NCBI GenBank assembly: GCA_007449985.2
Contig: VIIQ02000091.1
Span: 310,001-374,000, forward strand
DNA: 64,000 nucleotides
Reading direction: 5' to 3'
From: Desmodesmus armatus
Taxonomy: Eukaryota; Chlorophyta; Chlorophyceae; Sphaeropleales; Scenedesmaceae
A model generated the notes under the pieces. The model was not told the DNA's origin. It saw nothing but the letters and a program-made list of their open reading frames with translations, and ran no database searches. The position numbers were made by a program, and so were the translations under genes. Below, one piece after another: positions 39,087 through 52,039 of the stretch. Numbering within the stretch: the stretch's first letter is position 1; the number at the start of each line of letters is the position of its first letter.

Positions 39087-40279
39087 GGGTGACACACACA
39101 TGTGTTTATAACACACATGTGTCAACACACAAGCCTCTAGGGCTATGTTGCTATCCCCTTGCCTTGCTGGCTGTGGCAGACGGCCAGACAGTGGACGGCC
39201 AGACAGTGGTGGCGTTGCCTCACAGCACAGCAGCAGGATGTTGTTCAGGCATCGGTGTGGTGCCTTGGCTTGCTCTGGCAGCAGCTGATAAGCCACACCA
39301 CAGTGGGGTGGGCTGCTCTGTCTTGCTGGTCACTGCCGCTTGCACACTCTCATGTCAGCAGCAGTAGATTGCCATTCCATCAGGGCCTCAGGGGTTATGG
39401 TGCTGGTGCTGGTCGCAGCTAGTGTTTCTTGGGACTGTACGAGCCCGCAGGGTTTCCTGCCGTGCAGTGGCCCTAGCACCGCATGCCGACAGGGTCCAAG
39501 GTTTGTGTGTTACCTTGCCAGCGGGTTACAAGGCCTGCCTGTGCAAGTTGTTGAAACCCATGGTGTTGCTGCGCTGCATCGCATTCTTGGCAGTTCGTTT
39601 GCCAGGGGGTGCCAGCTCTTTTGCGAGGGTGGCCCACTGCCTAGTATGAAGCCCGTCACCGCCAGGGTGCAGCCGTAAGCAGTCCACGCTTTGTTTGCAT
39701 GAAGTCCACAACTCAGTAGTCACTGGCGTCTTGGTGCCCCGCCTGCAGGTGCAGGCTGTTGCTGTTTGAATACCAGCCAGTGGTGCGGATACAGTGTTGC
39801 AGTGCTGCAGGATGTGAACTCATTCTGAGTTGGTCGTGACTGATGTTTTGTGTGTAGCTCTGGGATGTGCCATGGCTGCTTTTGGCAGCATCGGCGTAGT
39901 AGCTGGGCAGCTATGGTTGTTGTGCGAGTATATACCCAGGGCTATTGAGCCGCCAGCAGCACTGCTACAACGGAGCATGGCTGTACGATTTGTTCAGGGG
40001 GGTTGTTTGACCTGGCATGTACATTAGTGCAGCATCCGCCGCACAGCCGGCACAGCTGCCGCACTGCTCGCCTGACATGTGAGACAGTGCTTGCCATGGT
40101 TTTGACTACCCCTGATGTAACCATCTGATGAGACCAAGAAAAAAGTTGGGTCACAAGGATCAGACGGAACAACAGCCAATGCTGCAACCCTTCCATGTAT
40201 GTATGCAACAGCATCTGCAGCACGGCTGTTTGCACACCCAACAGTTTGCTCAAAACAACATCTGCAGTCGCAGCAGTAT
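39087..40279. other. Region between convergent carA and THOC5 genes
   Basis: No gene supported. GT-rich to about 40.1 kb, suggesting carA 3' UTR and downstream sequence. A TGTAA at about 40117 is a possible carA poly(A) signal, about 1 kb after the stop. Carries a small direct duplication GACGGCCAGACAGTG at about 39180-39207. Confidence 0.5.
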
Positions 40280-43200
40280 CTACAACATGACCATCCGAGG
40301 TCGCCGGTCCCGGCCCTGCAGCGCCTGCTTTGCCCGTAGGTTGTCAACAAGGTCCTTGGAGTGCAGCGCCCTCAGCTGTGCTGACATGGCGTCCACACAC
40401 TGCCGCAGCCGCAGCACCTGCAGCGCCAGCAGCTGAGATGGCACACTGGCGGCTGCATCCTGCACTGCCACGCTGTTGGCCTGCAGACACAGCCAGCAGC
40501 CAGCGGCGATGATGTCTCGATCAGTTGGTGGGATTGCTGGCCTGCATTTATTGACTCGTATGCAAATTGTAACAAACAGGAGCAAATGGAAAGGCCTGCA
40601 GAGGCATGCTTGGGCGTGCTAGTGTGGTGGTAGTACTGTTGGGGGCATTTTGTAACTCGAGACACACTCCCGTGCAGGCTTGATAACATGCTCCCGTTGT
40701 TGTGTTTCTGCACACAATGCAACCCCATTGCGAACACATCTCAGCTGTGCCGGCATGTCAAACACAAGATAGACGCGCCCCGCACCTGCTGCAGCATCTC
40801 CTGGTCCTCGTTGACGTCCCCTAAGGGCAGAGGGTCACTGCGTGACGAGGTGTCCAGCATCTTTGTCACACTAAACACCGGCGGCACCAATGGGTAGTTG
40901 TAGTACACCTTGGCATGCAGGTGCACCTCCATCGCAGGAGCCTTCAGCACAAGCCTGTACAGGCTGTGGCTGGCCTGCAGGGCCCGCTCTGCACCGCTAC
41001 TTGTTGCCGTCGCTGCATCCCCACCCCCCTCGCCCGGCATGAGCTCCGAACCCCCACTGGCTTCCGCCAGCATGTCTTTGAAATCGTTGTCCAGACCTGC
41101 ATCGTCTGCGGCAGCCGCGGCATCCTGCAGCTGCGCATCGTCTGCCGGCATAGCTCCGTTCTGCTGCAAAACCAGCAGCTGTGCCTGCTTGCCGTCATCC
41201 CCCTGCTGCTTGTCCCCTGTAATGCTGCCTCCCCTGTCATCCTCCAACAGCCCCTGCAGCAACTCCTCATCCGCTGTCTCCCCAGGTAGCAACAGTGAAG
41301 TGTCCCCATCCCCATCCACTTCCCCGGCCACCTCCCCCTCCTCCTGGATGCTGTGCTGCTGCGGCTGCCAGGCCGGCAGGCGGCTAGCCTCTGCCTCCAG
41401 CTGCTGCCGTGCTGCCTGCAGCTGCACCCCCACGTCGCTGAGGTGCTTCCAGCTGTGGATGTAGGTCTTGATCTGGTTGGGGATCTTGCCCACTAGGCTG
41501 CAGGGCGGCTGCTCCTTGCGGGCCAGCTGATCCAGCGTCAACCTGTGCAGGGGTGCAGGAACACGGCCACACAGCAGGGGCCAGTGAGCAACAGCTGTAG
41601 ACGGCATCACCCAGACCCACGGCTGTCTGATACAACAAAAACACGCTCAAGGAGTGCAGTAGGGCCCAGCCGCTGTCTAACATGCCCAGATTGTTCTGTG
41701 AAATATAACAGGAGTAACCCCCATGCAGACAACACACAGGCATGCAGTGGCAGCTGTGTTCCTTGCGACCCATCCCCTACAAAGCAGGTGTGCATCCCCA
41801 CTAGACAGATGAGCCAGCAGCGTGCATCAAAGCAGCCGTACAAACCATCTCTACAGCAGCTGGCGTCCAGCAAGGCAGTGTGGTCAATCACCTGGTGCGT
41901 CACTCACGTCAGCTGCTGCCTGCCAGCCTTAGCCTCCAACAGCCTGTCAACGAAAGTCTCCAGCCGCGGCGTGCTCCTGTAGGTGCTCAGCGCCGACAAC
42001 CCCTGCTTGGGGTCCAAGCCAATGCCTGTGAGGCTGCCGGGGAGGGAGGTGACCACGTCCACACCACCCAGCTCCTGCGCCCACCTGTGACACCAGGACG
42101 GCACGGCAGCAGCGCCCACAGCATGCCACAGCACGACACTGCATGAGCTTGTGTAGCGTCAGCATGAAACCTGGCTGCACCGCTGTTTATCAAAGTCAGA
42201 GCAGCGCCCCAATCTTACACCGCACGTGATTAGTCTGTTGTCAGACCTCTTCCTGCATCGCAGGCCCCTACATGCTGCTAGCCTGCAGTACACCACCCAC
42301 TGACCCTAAACACACCCCTGCCAAGCTGTCTCATCCTCAGTGTCTACACACACCTGAAGGGGCAGGGCCGGTTGGCCTCTGCAAACTCCAGCACCCCATT
42401 GTTGCTGCAGGCACCCACGTTCTCCAGCATCACCCCATCACCCACATCCCCTAGGAAGAGGTTGGTGATGAGCTCCTGGTCCCCTGGGCTGCCTGCCAGC
42501 GCACCCACCAGCTTGAGCTGCGTGTAGAAGAAGAAGGTGAGGATAGTGCTGGGCTGCTGGGCCTGCTGCTGCCCTGGGTGGTGCAGCTCCAGCCGCACGG
42601 ACAGCGGGTGCAGCTGTGGAGGGGAGCACAGGCAGCAGGTGGGCGGTGGGTGAGCTGGTGCATGCAGAAGCAAGAGCTGTGCTGAGGAGAAGGCACAAAC
42701 AGACAGCTTCGGTTGAGAACCAAACCAGCTGGGCTGACAGCTGGGCAGGGTTCAAAGATGCATGCTTTGGTGCACCAGATACATGGCTCCATGGCAGCAC
42801 CAAGCAACAGTCCATTTCCGTGAGTAGCACAACACAGCTGGCTGCCCCGCTGCCAGGAGCACATGTCTACAACCACAGGCTGCTGCGCCGTAAAACACGC
42901 ACTCCCTTCAGCGCGCTGTCACTGACACTCCACTGGCTGGACGTTATCTCGGTGGATACAAACCTGGTACACTTGCTCCTCCTGCTGCCGCTGCTTGCGC
43001 TTGCCCTTGGCATCCTGCGCTGGTGGTGCTGGCCCTGCTGCTGGCTGGGCCGCGTCACCGGGCTGTGTGCCCGGCTGTGACTGCTGCTGCAGCTGCTGCT
43101 TGGCCACTGCTGGGTTGCCCTCTATGGATACAGTGATGGGTAGGCCCACCACGCTTGCTGCGGCTGCTGCTTGGGTGTAGATGATGTACAGGGGCAGTGG

Positions 43201-43803
43201 CAGAAGCTGTGCTGCCTCTGCATCTGCCTGGATGTTGCTGCTCCTCGGCTGCGTTGCCTCCACCAGCACTGTGTTGCCGGTGTGGCATTGCTCCACCTGC
43301 TGGCGCAGCTCTGCGTAGCTTGTACCGACCCTGCTGCGCTCCCGCAGCAGCTGCTCCTTCTGCTGCTGCAGTTGCTGTAACTGCTGTTGCAGAGCCTGGC
43401 GCTGCTGCAGCTCAGCATGCAGCAGGTCGCTCTCTGACTGCTGGTCTGGGTTGTACTGGCTGTAGCAGCCGATCTGCTGGTTGGTGTAGGCAGATGTAAA
43501 TGCCCGGCATGCTGCGATCTCCTTGTCGTAGTACTGCTGCTCGTACACCAGGTTGTGCAGCTGCAGGCTGTCGTGGTCCAGCTTATTGCGCTGACTGGAG
43601 CTGTCGTCCTTTAAGCCTGCCAGGTGGAGGGCGGCACGGCGCTCCTGCTCCCTGGCACGCAGCAGCAGGGCTGAGCCAGCAGCACATGCTGCTGGCAACT
43701 GGCCGCTGCTGTCCCCCTTCGCCTTAATGGCGACAACCGTCTCTGCATAGTCCTTCAGTTCGTTGAGCGTGAGCTGCAGGTGTGCAGTGTGGGCTTCCGC
43801 CAT
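40280..43803 (-). CDS. THOC5: THO complex subunit 5 (THOC5/FMIP) homologue
   Basis: THO/TREX complex subunit coupling transcription to mRNA processing and nuclear export. Exons in transcript order: 42964-43803, 42354-42613, 41908-42084, 40786-41542, 40280-40480; 744 aa, phases close. The THOC5 family is recognised from the N-terminal helical region with LHNLVYEQQYYDKEIAACR (about 85-105), the Gln-rich coiled coil around 135-170 (QQQLQQLQQQKEQLLRER) and the downstream VRLELHHPG and WAQELGG segments. An acidic/Gly low-complexity stretch lies in exon 4, and the protein ends LQGRDRRPRMVML. The ATG at 43801-43803 is the first in frame after a short open stretch. It is divergent from VPS51 with a gap of only 393 bases. 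Confidence 0.88.
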
Positions 43804-44196
43804 GGCGAGAGACAACGGAGGTGATCTGGTCGAGACAAAGGCTGTGCTGTAACGTCTAGGTCAGCACACTCCCCCCTCCACGGAAGTCTTCTGAACCAGC
43901 TTGCAAAGTACGACATGATTCCGGTTGGATCGGTCTGCCAACTTGCACTGCCACAGGTGTGACCTTAGTCATGCACTGTTTGTGATGCTTTACTGCCTTG
44001 TAGAAGACGTGCTTCACCTGATTTGTTATCCGATCAACTGTCTTCAGTGTTAGGTTGCCACTTGCTGCTGATCAATGCCAACATGCTGTCCCTGCAGTAC
44101 CTCGCCAAGTCCCCTTTCCCCTCAGGGCTGACAGGGCTGACAGGGCTGACAAAAGGCACATAGGAAGGTTGCCAGCTGGTTCTTAGCTACTAAACA
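43804..44196. promoter_or_regulatory. Compact divergent promoter, THOC5 / VPS51
   Basis: The 393 bases between the two start codons must contain both promoters and 5' UTRs. Three tandem 9-base units AGGGCTGAC lie at 44124-44150 upstream of the VPS51 start. No TATA box is obvious. Confidence 0.55.
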
Positions 44197-47100
44197 ATGG
44201 AGAAGGCCAAGACTGAACGCATCAAGCAGCTGCTCTCCAGCTACTATGGCAGTGCTGGACCTGGCGCCCAGCAACCTGGCAGTCCAGGCGGGTCATCACT
44301 GCAGCCTGGTCCATCGCAGCAGCAGCAACTGCAGTTCCAGCAGCAGCAGTCTGTGGACAACATGGGTTCCAGCATGATGATGGGCGGCGCCCGAGCCAGC
44401 ACTGGCAGTGTCCTGTCCCTAGACAGCCCTGCATTCAACCCAGACCGCCACATCGCTCACATGATCCAGACCTACAGCATTGACCGCCTGATGGCAGAGC
44501 ACAAGGGCATGGCCAAGGAAATCAAGAACTTGGACTCTGACATGCAGCAGCTGGTGTATGAGAACTACAACAAGTTCATAGCAGCAACAGACACCATCAG
44601 GTCCATGAAGAGCAACGTGGACGGAATGGAGACAGACATTGACCAGCTGCGCAGCAACATGGGTGAGCAGTGGACAGGAGTCAGCAGGTGGCTGCTGCTG
44701 CTGTCAGCACAGCTGAGTTTGTTCTGGGATTGCACCACTGGGAGGGGGGCACAGCAGAGATAGGACGCAGCTGCCCTGATCAATCAGCGCGTGAGCGGAT
44801 GGTGCGTGCTTCTGAGCCTGCATCACCTATCTATGACATGATGGGGCTTCTAGCCCATAGCCAAACAGGTCCACTGTGTCTGTGACACATCGAGAGTCAG
44901 CAAGCCGGCCTGACTCTTCACTGAGCTGTGCTCTGTGTGTCCTGCAGACGTCCTGGTGCAGCGCAGCAGCAGTGTCAACGCCAAGCTGCTCAAGCGCCGT
45001 CAGCACATAGAGGAGCTCAACAGGGTGCAGGGCCTGCTGGGCAAACTGCAGGTGTGCTGGCCTTGGCACTCATCCATGTAGCCCCATCATGGGGCATGTA
45101 TGCTGCAGTAGTTGAACCCAGTGTGCAGACCTCAGGACACTGCAGTCACAAGCCAGGCATACAACTTGTACAACCACAGTGGGGCCAGTGAGCTTGTATC
45201 TGCCTGTGCTGGTCTGCCGCCGACCCTCCCCATTTATTATTGTTATTTGCTGCCAATTGTCTGCCGCTTGTTGCAGGCTGTCTTTGAGCTGCCCAGCCGC
45301 ATGCAGGCAGCCCTGGAGGAGGATGCCTTGGACAGTGCAGTGTCCTTCTATGCTGAGGCGCTGCCTGTGCTGCGCAAGTATGGCCACAAGGGCGCCTTCA
45401 GGGGAGTGGCAGTACAGGCAGATGCAGCGGCCAAGCAGGTCAGCACAGCACTAAAGCGGCGCCTGGCTGAGCGCAAGGGCGAGACGGAGCATGTGGTGCT
45501 GCTGTTGAGGCAGCTGGGTGAGGGAGATGACACCCTGCAGGTGAGCTGCCATGAGTGCAGGGGCTGTCCTGCGAGTTTCATACAAAAAACTGCACGAAAA
45601 GTTGGCATCGCTGACGTGACGGTGCACTGCAAGCGCTACACGGCAAAGCAGACGTGTGGGAGGTCTGCCTGTTGCGCACAAGAACCCTCAGGAGACCTGG
45701 TGCATGGTGCTTTGATTGACAGTCCAGCACTGGCTGGCATGTTTGCATGCAGACCAGCAGTGGTGGCCAGGATGCTGTCCGCCATGCCTTGTACGTGTGT
45801 GCACCATCTGTTGCTGCAGGAAAAGTATCTTCAGGGCCGCAAGGAGCGCATGCAGCGCATCCTGCAGGAGGCAGCAGCCGTGGCAGACGCTATGGCGGCA
45901 GCGGCGCAGGCACCCGCACGCAGCAGCAGAGGCAGCAGTGACAACGGCAGCGCCCCGCTGCCTGCTGTTGAGGACCCAGCCAGCTGGGGTGTGGGCGCTG
46001 ATGGCAGCGTGCCCAGCGTGAACGTGTTTGTCAAGGCGCTGGACGAGCGGTTCATCAACGCCCTGGCGGAAACTGTCATGAACATGAACACCATCTTCCT
46101 GCAGGTGTGCTGACCAACAGGATCATGCAGCAGCATCATGGCATGGTGCAGCCGTAGCCACCAGCACAATGCCTGGAAGTCAGCGTGCAGGCTTTGACGG
46201 CTGTGCCCATCAGCAACAGCATGACGTCCTTGGGCAGCCAGGACAGCACAGGATGCAGAATTTGGTCACAGCCCCGCTGTTCAGGTTTGTGTGCTGGACG
46301 TGTCTGTTTGCTGTGCAGAACGACCGCACAGCCGCTCGGCGCAAGGGCCTGGTGCTGCTGGCGAAGGACATCATCAGCGAGTACTTCAGGCTTATCCGGT
46401 ACATGCATGCTGCAGCTGCAAGGGACATCATGATAATCATGACGGTGCTGCATGCCACATGACACACAACAGCTCAGCACCCCCTGCTGCACTTCTTCTA
46501 GTGAAGTATGCCTCCCCACAACCCACAAGTTTTCAGTGTTTCGGTGGCCAGAGAAGGACTGATGTAGCCCTCAAGTTGCACAACCAGCATGCGCGCGGAA
46601 AGCAGCCAGCTGTTGCAGCAGCTACATGACAGCGACATTCCAGCCGCTGCTATCTGCCTGTCGCAGGCGTGTGGTGTCGGAGGCTTCCATGGCGGCCGTG
46701 GCAACTGCTGCTTGTCTGCACCTTGCTGGTGGCGACAAGGACTTCCGTGTGACCGCTCCCAGCTTGAGCTTCCCTGACAGTTGGGGAGCAGACTTGGTCA
46801 TGCAGGTGAGAGGGGCTTGGCTGGCGGTGGCTGGAGTGTGTGCTTCTGCTTTGTTGTTGGATGTTCTTGCAGCGGTGCGTGTTGCTCACACACCAGGGCT
46901 AATGATGTGGTGGAATCCTGCGGGTGTGTGTGTGTGTGACAGAGGACAGGTGTATCCACGCCATGTCACTTCAGGTGTCTGCTGCCTGTTGCGAGCATGA
47001 CCCTGTCCCTGCCACTGCTGTCCTTTGCCTGTGCAGGCCATGTCTGCAGTGACGACGGACATTGGGCTGCTGCACAGCCAGCTGCCTGAGCTGTCGCTGC

Positions 47101-50100
47101 GTGACTTGGCTGCAGCAGCCACGGAGCAAGCTGTGCAGGGCCACATCAATGCAGCCTTTGCTGCCCTGCAGGAGAGGCTGAATTCTGGGGTGGCAATGCT
47201 GTGCAACCAGCTCAGCAGCCAGCCACAAGGTGTGTGGACCTGGAGAAGATCAGCGATGGCTGTGCCTATGGTGTTGCTAGACTTGGCTGAGTAGGGTTTG
47301 GCAGGGTTTGTTGTCAGCTAGGCGGCGTGATGCACTGGGGCCTTGCAAGGTGTGACGGGCCTTACAGAGGACAGCAAGAAGCGAGTGCTATGTTGTATGG
47401 TGATGGCCATTGCGACTCCTCTTGTGCTTGGCTGTGTGACTAATACTAACACGGGTGTGGTTGAGTGAGCGCTCATTTCCCACGTTGCTGCCGCATGCAG
47501 GCCTGGACCTGCAAGCGCAGGTGCAGCCTTTGCTGCCTGCCTACAACTACCTGTGTGATGTCGTCCACAAGGGCACTGCAGCGCTGCTCAAGGTGATAGT
47601 GCCAGTAGCTGCATAGCCTCACGCGCATCACTGCGGCTGCACACTATGTGAAGCCTGCACGCTGCATGCAGATACGTCCCTGCAGTTGTGTGGCTGGTTG
47701 GAAACACACCCAGCGCAGTCCCCAGCGCATGTTGGCGGCAACAAGGACTGGATGGCCTGGTGCCCATGTGTGCCTGCTTGCTTACTGTTTATGTGCTGTA
47801 TGGTGTGTTGTGATGTCGCAGGGGCTGCGTGTGTATGAGCAGGGCAGGCTGCTGTCTGCCTGGCAGGACAGGCTGTCAGACTCGATACAGGCGCAGCTCG
47901 CAGCGCTCTTCCACAGAGCATGCAGCCAGTTCTTGCAGCTGTCTGGCGTCAAGGTGCGACCCACAAGCGGCTTGCTACGTAAGACGGTCACTGCCAAGCT
48001 CTGCCAAGTGCTATGAACATGGCATCAAAGGCATAGCAGAACCCAGCTCTGTGTTTGCTTGCTGCCGCATCTTACAACTGGCTTGCAGACAATGAAACTG
48101 TGTTCTGTTGGTTGCTTGCTCCCTTCCTGCACCCACCGTGAGTGATGTCTGTACCCCCTGTGCATGTGCCTGCAGGAGGGAGCAAGCCAATTGGGCCCCC
48201 GTGATGAGGGTGCAGCAGACAAGGCAGGGCAAAGCACTGGTGGCTTGCCGCCTAACACAGGTACGTTTGGCACCATCGCCACCTGGAGCTTAGTGACAGC
48301 TGCAGCTCAGAAGCGGCCCAGCATCTGGAAAGCTCCGAGACAGCATGCTGACAGTCAGAAAGAATGTATGCTGCAGTGCAGCAGCCTATGCCTGCAACAA
48401 GGCACGCATGCGGACGACTATGTCACAACACAAGCATGCATGTACATGTGTTGATGACATGCCACATATCTGCACCAGATTGCCAGCTGCGACTGTTTGT
48501 GTACATGCACACCCACATTCCTTGTGTGTGCCTGTTGTGTCCGACCTCAGGTCTTGTGCTGGTGCTGGCCAAGCTGTGTGTTCACATTGAGACCACCACA
48601 GTGCCACACGTGGTTGAGGTGCTGGCAGGGGCCTTCCAAGGCAATCGCTTGACAGGCAGCGACGGCCCCCCACGCTTTGTGGGCGGCGAGGTGGCCAGGC
48701 GGTTGGGGGCAACTGCAAGTAAGATCAGCCTGTGAGATATTGTTTGTCTAAAGAGATTTGCATGCTTGTGGTTGTTGTGGGTTGTTGTGGGTGGCGGCAC
48801 GTGCAGGGGGCTCAGGTCCGCTTCTGCTGGGTCCAGCGGCCGCGCCCCATAGCATAAGAACAGTTCAGGTGTCATGGCTTGTGCACAATGCACTGTGGTG
48901 CTCTGCTGACTGCCCTCTGCATGCTGCAGACCTGCTGCTCAGTGCTTATGTGGAGCTGCATGGCGGTGAGCTGTCGCTGCTGGTGCAGCAGAGCATGGCT
49001 GCAGCAGACTGGCTGTCCCTGCCAGTGCCTGCGGGCCCGCAGCCAGTCTGCAATATGCTGCTGCAGCGTCTTGGCAGGGCAGAGGCAGAGGTGGGACGGC
49101 TGCTGGAGAGCTCCGGCCGGCAGCAAGGTGGGCAGCATGGGAGGCTGGGGCTGTGGCATAGATTGCACGCTATGTCGAGCTGAGGCAGTGACGCATGCAT
49201 GCTGTTGCCTCGTTGTTGGTGCTTTTCGAAATTCTCTGATCTTTGTTGACCTCGTGATGCCTGGATGGTGTTGCAAGGGTGCCTATCACGGCACCACCAT
49301 CAGGCCCTGCAGCCAGGTTCAATGAGTGCAGTGAAGTACCTTGCGTGCGTCATCCTGCAGCCCTTATGCCATACACAGCCAGGGGCGGGCTCAGGGGGGG
49401 CTCAGCACAGTCCAGGGAATAAACCCTACCTCTGTTGTTGTCAGCTAGTGTTGCTGTTCCCAACATTCACAAGTTGCTGATGCGTACGTGCAGGTGGTGT
49501 GCATGGGGAGGGCGGCTCGCACCACCAACGGGGCGGCAGCCTGGGTGATGTGCTGGAGAGTGGTGCAGTGGAGCGCGGGGTGGCCAAGCTGTTCAGGGGC
49601 AAGGTCACACCCTTTGGCAGTGCGGGGCTGAGGTTCACCCAGTCTGCAGCACTGTCAGCCATTGCCATTGCGGGGCTTAAGTCGCTGTTGGAGCACACCC
49701 GGCTGCTCACACTGGGCAGGGGCGGTGAGTGTCACTGAGGGTGCTGTCTGCAGTGCAGCCAATGACGTCATGATGTGCTGGGCATGCGATGCGCCAGCAA
49801 ATCACTGAGCTAAGCATTGCGACAGGTTGGCTGAGCAAGGGTGCATTCATGCAGTGCTGCCTTGGGTTGCGCTGGGCCGGCCAGCCATCCAATGACCGCT
49901 GGGGCTCGTAATAGCCACCAGCAGCTAAGCTGAACATTGCGGCTCAGAGCTGCGTGGCTCCAAAATAAAGGGATGGATTAGCTGCTTGTGTTTTGAGGCG
50001 CTTGACGCACACCCACAGCACTCAGTGCTGGCAACTCACCAGCATCCCCATGCTTTCCCAGTACCAGTGTGTGTACCAAAGGTCTGTCTTGCTGTGCTGT

Positions 50101-50333
50101 GCTGCGTGTGTTGCGACCCCGCAGGCCTTCAGCAGCTGCAGCTGGACGTGTGCTACATGCGCCCCAGGCTGCTGCAGCTGGTGGGTGGAGTGGATGCGGA
50201 GCCTGTTGCTCAGGTGCTGGACGACGTGGTGGCTGCTGCCGCTGAGCGCAGCACTGACCCAGTGCTGTTGGATGCCGCAGCAGTGGAGAAAGCGCTGGCG
50301 GCAGCAGCAGGCAGCACCCGGCCTGGCGCGTGA
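44197..50333 (+). CDS. VPS51: Vacuolar protein sorting-associated protein 51 (GARP/EARP tethering subunit)
   Basis: Tethers endosome-derived vesicles at the trans-Golgi. Exons: 44197-44662, 44948-45051, 45277-45540, 45820-46104, 46319-46398, 46667-46805, 47037-47229, 47501-47592, 47822-47953, 48176-48260, 48551-48718, 48930-49127, 49494-49724, 50125-50333; 881 aa, phases close. The N-terminal family signature is clear: ERIKQLLSSYYG, a Gln-rich linker, FNPDRHIAHMIQTYSIDRL, then coiled-coil NLDSDMQQLVYENYNKFIAATDTI. The C-terminal block KLFRGKVTPFGSAGLRF followed by IAGLKSLLEHTRLLTLGR and QQLQLDVCYMRPRL matches the conserved Vps51 end. Homologues are about 780 aa; the extra length is Gln/Ala/Ser/Gly linkers. 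Confidence 0.92.
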
Positions 50334-50790
50334 GGTCTTGCAATGCGCGATGGCAGTGGGGCGGTGCTGAGGCGGCATCCATACGCCCTACAGCATGTGC
50401 ACTGGCCACTGCGCTCGGGTATCTGGTGATGTGCGCTGTGCTGACATGCAACCTTGGTCAGCCTGGGGTAATGCTACTAGCATTGTATGGCCTGCCTGCT
50501 GAACCTACTGGTTGGTTGCGGGCACATTAGCACAGCAGAGGCCTTTATCCTGGCTATCATTCAGGGGGTCATCGCCATCAGCCAGGGCGCAATGTAGCTG
50601 GGGCGTTTCTGGCACGCATTGCAGTACAACTCCATATTGCTGATGCTGCTGAAGTATGCAGCCAAGTGTATCTGTGTACGCTCTGGCGTTTCTGGCCACT
50701 GCACTTTCGTGCCTCAGTTCATGTGGCAGCTGTGTCTGTGTGTCTAAGTGATGACAGTGATACATGCCGGTGATTGTGCATTCGGACCTC

Positions 50791-50795
50791 TGTAA
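50791..50795 (+). terminator. VPS51: Candidate TGTAA poly(A) signal of VPS51
   Basis: TGTAA about 460 bases after the stop, just before the composition switch. Positional evidence only. Confidence 0.4.
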
Positions 50796-51589
50796 CATTA
50801 CGCCCAGGCTCAACATTGGCAGGGTTGCGCCGACTGCTGTGTAAGACGTGAGGTGTATGGTGTTTCAACGCGTTTGGCCAGGTTGAGCCTGTCGTCATGA
50901 CATGCACTTGATGGTTGTAACTCATGTGTTTAACACATACTCACCATAGCTGATCATGTGGATGGGGACCTCCACCTGGACCCGCAAATTGCTTACAGCT
51001 CGTCTTGTTGCTTACACCAACCAGCAACATGCACATGCCTCTGTTGCACCCCACTGGGGAACATTGGGACGAACTGGCTCTTGAGGTTACACATACTGCA
51101 GCCACTCAGTGATGTCAGCAACAGCAGTATCAGTGATACCAGCAGCAACAATAAACTTCAGCAAACATGCCCTGTCTATATATGAAACCCCCAACAACCC
51201 TTTTCGCCCCCACTACTAGCATACCCATAGCTCACTTCATCCGTCATGGATGCCCCGACACCAAACATGCCCTTTCCTGCACCTGCTATAGCAGCCCCCT
51301 GCCCCCTCCATGGGGACTAGTGACGAGCTCCCAGCACCACACCTGTAAACCAGCACGGTCCAGCAAAGCAGACCTCGGCCCCCTCACACTTGGTTGCAAT
51401 ACACAGGATGTACAGAGGGTGGTCTTTCCACCCAGGAACACCACACGGTTTCAAAAAGCCCCACTCAGGCATCACAGCTAGCTCAAGTATGGGTGGACAG
51501 TGGGGAGGGGGAAATGAACTGCACCAGCAGCTGTCTGGTTGCAGGCTGGCTGTGATGTTTCAGATGCAGTGTGTGAACTGCTGAACCTG

Positions 51590-51850
51590 ATCTGAAGCAT
51601 GTCTGCCTGCTTGGGTGACTGATGTCTGATATGGTTCTGAAGCAGATCTGCAATCTGAATCTGAAGTTGATGTAATTAGTAACCCATATCTGACTTCAGA
51701 ATTTAGATGAGGAAACACATCAGATTCACTTCAGATTCAGACAGTAGTTGCTTCAGATCACAACCAGATTTTATACAGAACCACTTCAGACTGTAATGTG
51801 ATCTGAAGCAGTTCTGCAGCAAATGTGACAGAATTTTCAGATTGGTTTAC
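51590..51850. repeat. AT-rich foldback cluster built on TCTGAAG/CTTCAGA
   Basis: The heptamer TCTGAAG or its complement recurs about ten times. Inverted pairs include 51652-51673 with 51717-51742 (TCTGAATCTGAAG arms) and GTCTGATATGG at 51625 with CCATATCTGAC at about 51684. The AT content contrasts with the flanks. Resembles a degenerate palindromic transposon; no coding capacity. Confidence 0.6.
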
Positions 51851-52039
51851 CAGAGTGGCTTCAATGAGCACTTGACACAAACAGAACAGAACGCAGCACA
51901 CCACACATGACTGGAGCTTCAGCAGCTGCCTGTCGAATTGGAAAAGGCCTGACAGCTGTTAGCACCTGGAGCCGTAAATACAAGCCGCATCCAACCCAGA
52001 GCAGTGCAGGAACAGGCCCGCAGATGCAGCAGTCAGCTC

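Larger units (their letters stand above)
50334..52039. other. Intergenic, VPS51 3' flank to LRR gene 3' flank
   Basis: VPS51 3' UTR probably runs to about 50.8 kb (TGTAA at 50791). The sequence changes from GT-rich to CA-rich at about 50.9 kb. The region includes an AT-rich foldback cluster at 51590-51850. No gene supported. Confidence 0.55.

Noticed and set aside
40910..41464. 184-codon + strand frame
   Set aside because: Antisense shadow of THOC5 exon 4; Ser/Cys/Pro-rich translation.
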